Both the position numbers and the translations under genes were made by a program. A stretch of 64,000 nt of DNA from Sulfuricaulis limicola. GTDB taxonomy: Bacteria > Pseudomonadota > Gammaproteobacteria > Acidiferrobacterales > Sulfurifustaceae. The notes beneath the pieces are model-generated. The model made no database searches. It was not told the origin of the DNA and saw only the letters and a program-made list of their open reading frames with translations. This document shows, in pieces, positions 59,948 through 64,000 of the stretch (position 1 is the first letter of the stretch; each line of letters begins with the position of its first letter). Where the stretch lies: contig NZ_AP014879.1 of assembly GCF_002355735.1 (NCBI RefSeq), positions 2,318,501 to 2,382,500 on the forward strand, in the 5' to 3' direction.

Positions 59948-60091
59948 GTTGGGGTGAGTGCAGTGAACCCCAACAAGCGGCGACTGAGCGTTGGGGTTCG
60001 GCGCGACCCTCTCCCCTTGCCCTCTCCCGCAAGTGGGAGAGGGGAGTTGGCGATACGGCGCTTTTAATGTTGGCGCCTCACCCCAACCTAC
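59944..60091. repeat. long inverted repeat joining epmA and dtd ends
   Basis: Outer arms 59944-59958 and 60077-60091 are perfectly complementary over 15 bases (GTAGGTTGGGGTGAG and its complement). Each arm contains the TAG stop of the adjacent gene. Inside are a TTGGGGTT-type repeat and the second CCCTCTCCC palindrome (60007-60030). It probably serves as a bidirectional 3' end. Confidence 0.75.
60007..60030 (-). repeat. intergenic CCCTCTCCC palindromic repeat, copy 2
   Basis: The reverse complement of these 24 bases is identical to 18052-18075 in the rpsC-rplP gap. A GTGGGAGAGGGG arm follows and can pair with part of it. Confidence 0.75.
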
Positions 60092-60525
60092 ACTTTTAGC
60101 CAGAAAGTCACCGGGCCGTCATTGGTCAGCGTCACCTGCATGTCGGCCCCGAACACGCCCGCCTCCACCGACGCATACTGCGCCCGCGCCTGCTCCACCA
60201 GATAATCGAACAGGCGCCGGCCCGTCTCCGGCGCCGCCGCGGGCGTGAAGCTCGGGCGCATGCCCTTTTCGGTGTCGGCGGCCAGAGTGAACTGCGGCAC
60301 CAGCAACAATCCGCCGCCGATATCCCTGACGTTCAGATTCATCTTGCCGGCCACGTCCGGGAACACGCGATAGCCCAGCAACCGTTCCAGCAGCCGGTCC
60401 GCGCGCGCGGTATCGTCGCCCTGCTCCACGCCGACCAGCACCAGCAGTCCGCGTCCGATGACACCGACGGTTTTGCCGTCGACATCGACCCGCGCGGAGC
60501 TGACGCGCTGCAAAAGACCGATCAT
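60088..60525 (-). CDS. dtd: D-aminoacyl-tRNA deacylase
   Basis: DTD removes D-amino acids and glycine mischarged onto tRNA. The 145-residue protein starts [20 protein letters not shown]. It has the two active-site loops: [20 protein letters not shown] (SQxxL-type) and the Gly-cisPro motif in NDGPVTFWL. The frame runs upstream to 60777 but that part overlaps the next gene antisense. It is divergent from the unknown gene at 60608. Confidence 0.95.
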   Translation of the reverse strand: MIGLLQRVSSARVDVDGKTVGVIGRGLLVLVGVEQGDDTARADRLLERLLGYRVFPDVAGKMNLNVRDIGGGLLLVPQFTLAADTEKGMRPSFTPAAAPETGRRLFDYLVEQARAQYASVEAGVFGADMQVTLTNDGPVTFWLKV

Positions 60526-60607
60526 GGAATTTCCGGTTCGTGGTTCATTCGGGCGGCGCAAGCGTAGTATATTTACCCGACTCATCAAAGACCGGAAGGA
60601 ACTGACG

Positions 60608-61153
60608 ATGCCCACCCTGCCCGAGAAAGACCAGCAGATCCTGGCGGCCCACGCCGGGTTGGTACACGCGGTGGTAAAAACCTGCCACAACCGCGACCTG
60701 CTGCCGCAACTGGAACAGGTACTGAAACTCTCGGAGGAAAACGGCTGGAACCGGCTGGTGGCTTCCATCCGGCGCATCCTCGGCGGTCAACGCGACATCA
60801 GCGTTTTGCAGGATCTGGACGAGGAAGATCGCGTTATCACGGAGGCGATCCTGCGCGGCCTGCAAAACCCGGAAACCCTGCCCGATCTCAATGCGGCGGT
60901 CGATCCGGATCACGCCGCCCCCGGTCTGGCCTCGATGGTGGCTGCGGCGCGGCGGGGCGATGTCGAGGCGCTGCGCGCGTTGGCGGACATGGCGACCCAG
61001 ATGCGCGACGCCGGCGGCGACATGGCGCGCCTGGCTTCGGCGCTGTCACAAATGGAACAGGGTGAGGACGATGTCGAAAAATTGTCGCGCGGTATGAGCC
61101 CGGCGGGGGTGAAACTGGTGGAAACGATCCTCGGAGAACTGAAAAAAATCTGA
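60608..61153 (+). CDS. hypothetical protein, all-helical
   Basis: A 181-residue soluble protein that I do not recognise. It begins [20 protein letters not shown]. It is rich in Leu, Ala, Glu and Asp, and looks helical throughout, with repeated amphipathic stretches ([20 protein letters not shown] and [20 protein letters not shown]). There are no membrane segments or signal peptide; a single cysteine occurs near residue 27. The ATG at 60608 has AAGGA about eight bases upstream. It diverges from dtd and converges on the endonuclease-fold gene. Confidence 0.75.
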   Translation: MPTLPEKDQQILAAHAGLVHAVVKTCHNRDLLPQLEQVLKLSEENGWNRLVASIRRILGGQRDISVLQDLDEEDRVITEAILRGLQNPETLPDLNAAVDPDHAAPGLASMVAAARRGDVEALRALADMATQMRDAGGDMARLASALSQMEQGEDDVEKLSRGMSPAGVKLVETILGELKKI

Positions 61154-61167
61154 CGCGGGCGCCGGGT

Positions 61168-62052
61168 TCAGGCTGCCACGCCGGCCACCGACAGCATCGG
61201 CGCCGCCGCGGTTTGATCGTCAAACCATGACAGCTCCATGGGCAGCGCGATTTCCATGACGATCGGCAGATGGTCCGAGAAGGAACAGTTAAGCGCTTCA
61301 ATCCGTTCCACCTTCAGTGACGACGACACCAGGATCTGGTCGAGGTTGCGCGAAGGCCGCCAGCTGGGGAAAGTCGGCAGGTCATGCGGCGGTTCGCGCA
61401 ACACGGTGTGGCGCACCAGCCAGTCGATCTCGCGGCTGTCGGTGCCGCAATTCATGTCGCCCATCACGATCGCGTGACGATAACTGCCGATGACATCCGC
61501 AATGCATTCGAGCTGACGGAAACGCGCGCGTCGTCCCAGGGCCAGGTGCGCGATCACCAGAATCAGCGCGTCCGCGCCGTACCCGAAACGTACCGTCAGC
61601 GCGCCGCGGCCCGGGATCATGCCGGGGAGTTTCACCTCCGTCACCTCCGCGGGACGCAGACGACTCAACAGTCCGGTGCTGTGCTGTCCCAGCTTCCCGA
61701 GGTTGCGGTTGGTCTGGTCATACCAGTAGGGAAAGCGCGCCGACATCGCCAGATATTCCGTCTGGTTGATGAAACCGCTGCGCAGGCTGCCGCCGTCCAC
61801 TTCCTGCAAGCCGACGATATCGAACCCGCCCACAAGCTTGCCGATGCGGTCGAGATTGTCGAGGCGCTTCGGGCAGGGCAGGACGTGTTTCCAGCTGTGC
61901 GTGAGGTAATGGCGATAGCCGTTGGTGGCGATGCCGGTCTGAATGTTGTAGCTGAGAAGCTTGAGCCGTCTTGTGGCAGTCGCGGCCGCGTCCGGTTGCT
62001 TCCTGTCGCCGGTGGTGATGCCGGAGAGGGTGCTGCTTACTGAAATTCTCAT
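61168..62052 (-). CDS. endonuclease/exonuclease/phosphatase family protein
   Basis: A 294-residue protein with the DNase I-like fold. Visible catalytic motifs: LKLLSYNIQTGI (Asn), DIVGLQEVDGGS (Glu), VIAHLALGRRAR, HAIVMGDMNCG (Asp/Asn) and CSFSDHLPIVMEI (Asp-His). It has neither a signal peptide nor membrane segments. Substrate could be DNA, RNA, a phospholipid or a sugar phosphate. Similar stand-alone genes are often annotated as metal-dependent hydrolases. Confidence 0.85.
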   Translation of the reverse strand: MRISVSSTLSGITTGDRKQPDAAATATRRLKLLSYNIQTGIATNGYRHYLTHSWKHVLPCPKRLDNLDRIGKLVGGFDIVGLQEVDGGSLRSGFINQTEYLAMSARFPYWYDQTNRNLGKLGQHSTGLLSRLRPAEVTEVKLPGMIPGRGALTVRFGYGADALILVIAHLALGRRARFRQLECIADVIGSYRHAIVMGDMNCGTDSREIDWLVRHTVLREPPHDLPTFPSWRPSRNLDQILVSSSLKVERIEALNCSFSDHLPIVMEIALPMELSWFDDQTAAAPMLSVAGVAA

Positions 62053-62364
62053 CTCGGGAGGATTATCTCACACTTCCAACGCGTACGCGGCGAAATTTGC
62101 CGCTGGTTCTCCTGTAAACCTAGCCGATATTCGGGGTCGCGCAAGCCGTGGCGGACAAATGGCAACAAAAAGCCCGACGACAGGCTGCCCCGGGCGGGGG
62201 ATAAAACCCGCTCACTCCCGGACCGGACCCGGCGCCTGCTTCGCTCCGCATCCTGTTGCGCCCGAAAACCCCGAGGTTCCCGTCTTCTCGGGAGTTCACC
62301 CCGTGGGTCGATCATCCGCCGGCACCGCTGCCAAACAAAACGCTGCGGAACACTACAAAAAAAA

Positions 62365-62396
62365 AGAAACCCCGACCATTTCTGATCGGGGTTTCT
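62365..62396 (-). terminator. rRNA operon terminator T2
   Basis: A 14-pair hairpin with a GAAA-type tetraloop (AGAAACCCCGATCA stem) is followed on the minus strand by nine T. It lies after the broken second 5S fragment and ends the rRNA operon. Confidence 0.92.
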
Positions 62397-62425
62397 GAAA
62401 TAAAAGCCAGGCAGTGTCCTACTTT

Positions 62426-62449
62426 GCCCGGCGCATCCCTGCGCCGGGC
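62426..62449 (+). repeat. CA-TCCC-TG hairpin inside the broken 5S
   Basis: A perfect ten-pair GC hairpin (62426-62435 with 62440-62449) with loop TCCC. The CA-TCCC-TG tip is the same as in the second hairpin of repeat copy B (and complementary to that of copy C). Confidence 0.75.
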
Positions 62450-62503
62450 CCTCCGGGCTCGCTGCGCTCGCTCAAAATCGCTCCCGGCGATTTTGTCACG
62501 TGG

Positions 62504-62579
62504 GGGCGAGGCGGGGTTGTGGCAAAGGTCCGGTGGACCTTTGCCCCGCCGAGCGGGTGCGCGCATGGTTCGCGCACCC
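62504..62579 (+). repeat. structured repeat family, copy D
   Basis: Begins GGGCGAGGCGGGG, then an 11-pair hairpin GGCAAAGGTCC/GGACCTTTGCC (62521-62531 with 62535-62545) with loop GGT, a GCCGAGCG spacer and a nine-pair hairpin (62555-62563 with 62571-62579). The stem bases differ from copies A and B while the GTCC-GGT-GGAC tip and pairing are conserved. Confidence 0.75.
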
Positions 62580-62645
62580 CGGACCGCGAGCGAAGCGAAG
62601 CGGCCCCACACAATAGTTAAATGGGTCTCCCCACGAAAAATAAAA

Positions 62646-62673
62646 AACTCCCGGCACTTTCGTACCGGGAGTT
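62646..62673 (-). terminator. rRNA operon terminator T1
   Basis: A 12-pair hairpin (AACTCCCGGTAC with GTGCCGGGAGTT, one G-T, GAAA loop) followed by TTTTTT on the minus strand, 11 bases after the 5S 3' end. Confidence 0.92.
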
Positions 62674-62684
62674 CTGAAAATAAA

Positions 62685-62802
62685 GCCTGGCAGTGTCCTA
62701 CTTTCACGTGGGGAGACCCCACACTATCATCGGCGCTGAGCAGTTTCACTTCCGAGTTCGGAAAGGGATCGGGTGGTTCCCGCTCGCTATGGCCGCCAGG
62801 CA
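62685..62802 (-). rRNA. rrf: 5S ribosomal RNA
   Basis: About 118 bases. The 5' TGCCTGGCGGCC pairs with the 3' ACTGCCAGGC as helix I. Internal GGGAACCACCCGATCCC and CCGAACTCGGAAGTGAAAC are typical 5S segments, and GTGTGGGGTCTCCCCACGTG forms helix IV. Ends are placed by helix I and may be off by one or two bases. Confidence 0.96.
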
Positions 62803-62812
62803 GACCTTTTAC

Positions 62813-62836
62813 GCTGTTGCATTTTCATGCAACAGC
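62813..62836 (-). other. processing hairpin in the 23S-5S spacer
   Basis: A perfect ten-pair stem (GCTGTTGCAT and complement) with a GAAA tetraloop on the minus strand, in the 118-base spacer between 23S and 5S. It is likely a processing element. Confidence 0.6.
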
Positions 62837-62920
62837 CTATGTTCGGGCAGTGTATGTAAGTAAAAAGCGCGGGTTGTGTTGCTTTGGCTTCGACCAAACA
62901 CCCGGCGTCTTGGGTGTTAT

Positions 62921-64000
<1,080 letters not shown>

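Larger units (their letters stand above)
62406..62616 (-). pseudogene. interrupted second 5S rRNA copy
   Basis: Bases 62406-62425 repeat the last 20 bases of the 5S gene (one mismatch), with the same downstream layout of TTTATTT and a hairpin. Bases 62604-62616 resemble the 5S GTGTGGGG segment. Between them about 178 bases of palindromic repeats are inserted, and the 5' part of the gene is missing. It cannot give functional 5S. Confidence 0.7.

Noticed and set aside
62426..62616. The cluster of hairpins as a CRISPR array
   Set aside because: The repeats are palindromic and unequal, without regular spacer lengths and without cas genes nearby.

Overview
The window is a GC-rich chromosomal segment from a gammaproteobacterium. 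The evidence is the gene order birA-coaX-SPOR protein-tRNA array-tufB-tRNA-Trp-secE-nusG, a lysine-34 type EF-P next to EpmA and EpmB, and long C-minus S14. The style (universal stress protein plus anion permease, C-plus S4, TRAP uptake) would suit an environmental, Acidiferrobacterales- or Chromatiales-like lineage, but that placement is inference. No phage, insertion-sequence transposase or CRISPR array is visible.

Region 1 (1-8.1 kb): the 5' end of ssb, a YajR-like MFS transporter and uvrA, followed by a membrane-bound GGDEF/EAL protein paired with a SAM hydroxide adenosyltransferase. Region 2 (8.1-40.4 kb, all minus strand): an almost uninterrupted transcription/translation super-cluster. 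In transcription order it is tRNA-Tyr, tRNA-Gly, tRNA-Thr(GGT), tuf, tRNA-Trp, secE, nusG, rplKAJL, rpoBC, rpsLG, fusA, a second tuf, the full S10, spc and alpha operons, then rplQ. The two tuf genes encode identical proteins. Region 3 (40.4-45.2 kb): a block holding a mitochondrial-type aconitase, a C_GCAxxG_C_C protein and a divergent LysR regulator. It separates tRNA-Thr(TGT) from the tRNA-Tyr/Gly/Thr array with which it is normally contiguous. Region 4 (45.2-49.6 kb): SPOR protein, coaX, birA, a universal stress protein and an anion permease. Region 5 (49.7-57.2 kb): a probable catabolic operon of a TRAP transporter (TakP-like binding protein, DctQ, unusually long DctM), a D-2-hydroxyacid dehydrogenase, an amidase and a tartronate-semialdehyde-reductase-like enzyme. 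Region 6 (57.3-62.1 kb): epmB, efp, epmA, dtd, an unknown 181-residue protein and an endonuclease/exonuclease/phosphatase-fold protein. Region 7 (62.3-64 kb): the 3' end of a ribosomal RNA operon, with a broken extra 5S copy, 5S and the 3' part of 23S.

The most distinctive non-coding finding is a roughly 75-nt structured repeat present four times (11378-11451, 45084-45156, 42941-43017, 62504-62579). It has a conserved GTCC-GGT-GGAC hairpin tip on stems that differ between copies but keep their pairing. Two copies lie next to partial duplicates of RNA genes (a tRNA-Thr 5' fragment and a 5S fragment), and one copy supplies the end of rpmJ. The region around tRNA-Thr(TGT) therefore looks like a rearrangement hot spot. 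The TRAP operon is the best candidate for an uncharacterised metabolic system; its substrate is unknown.
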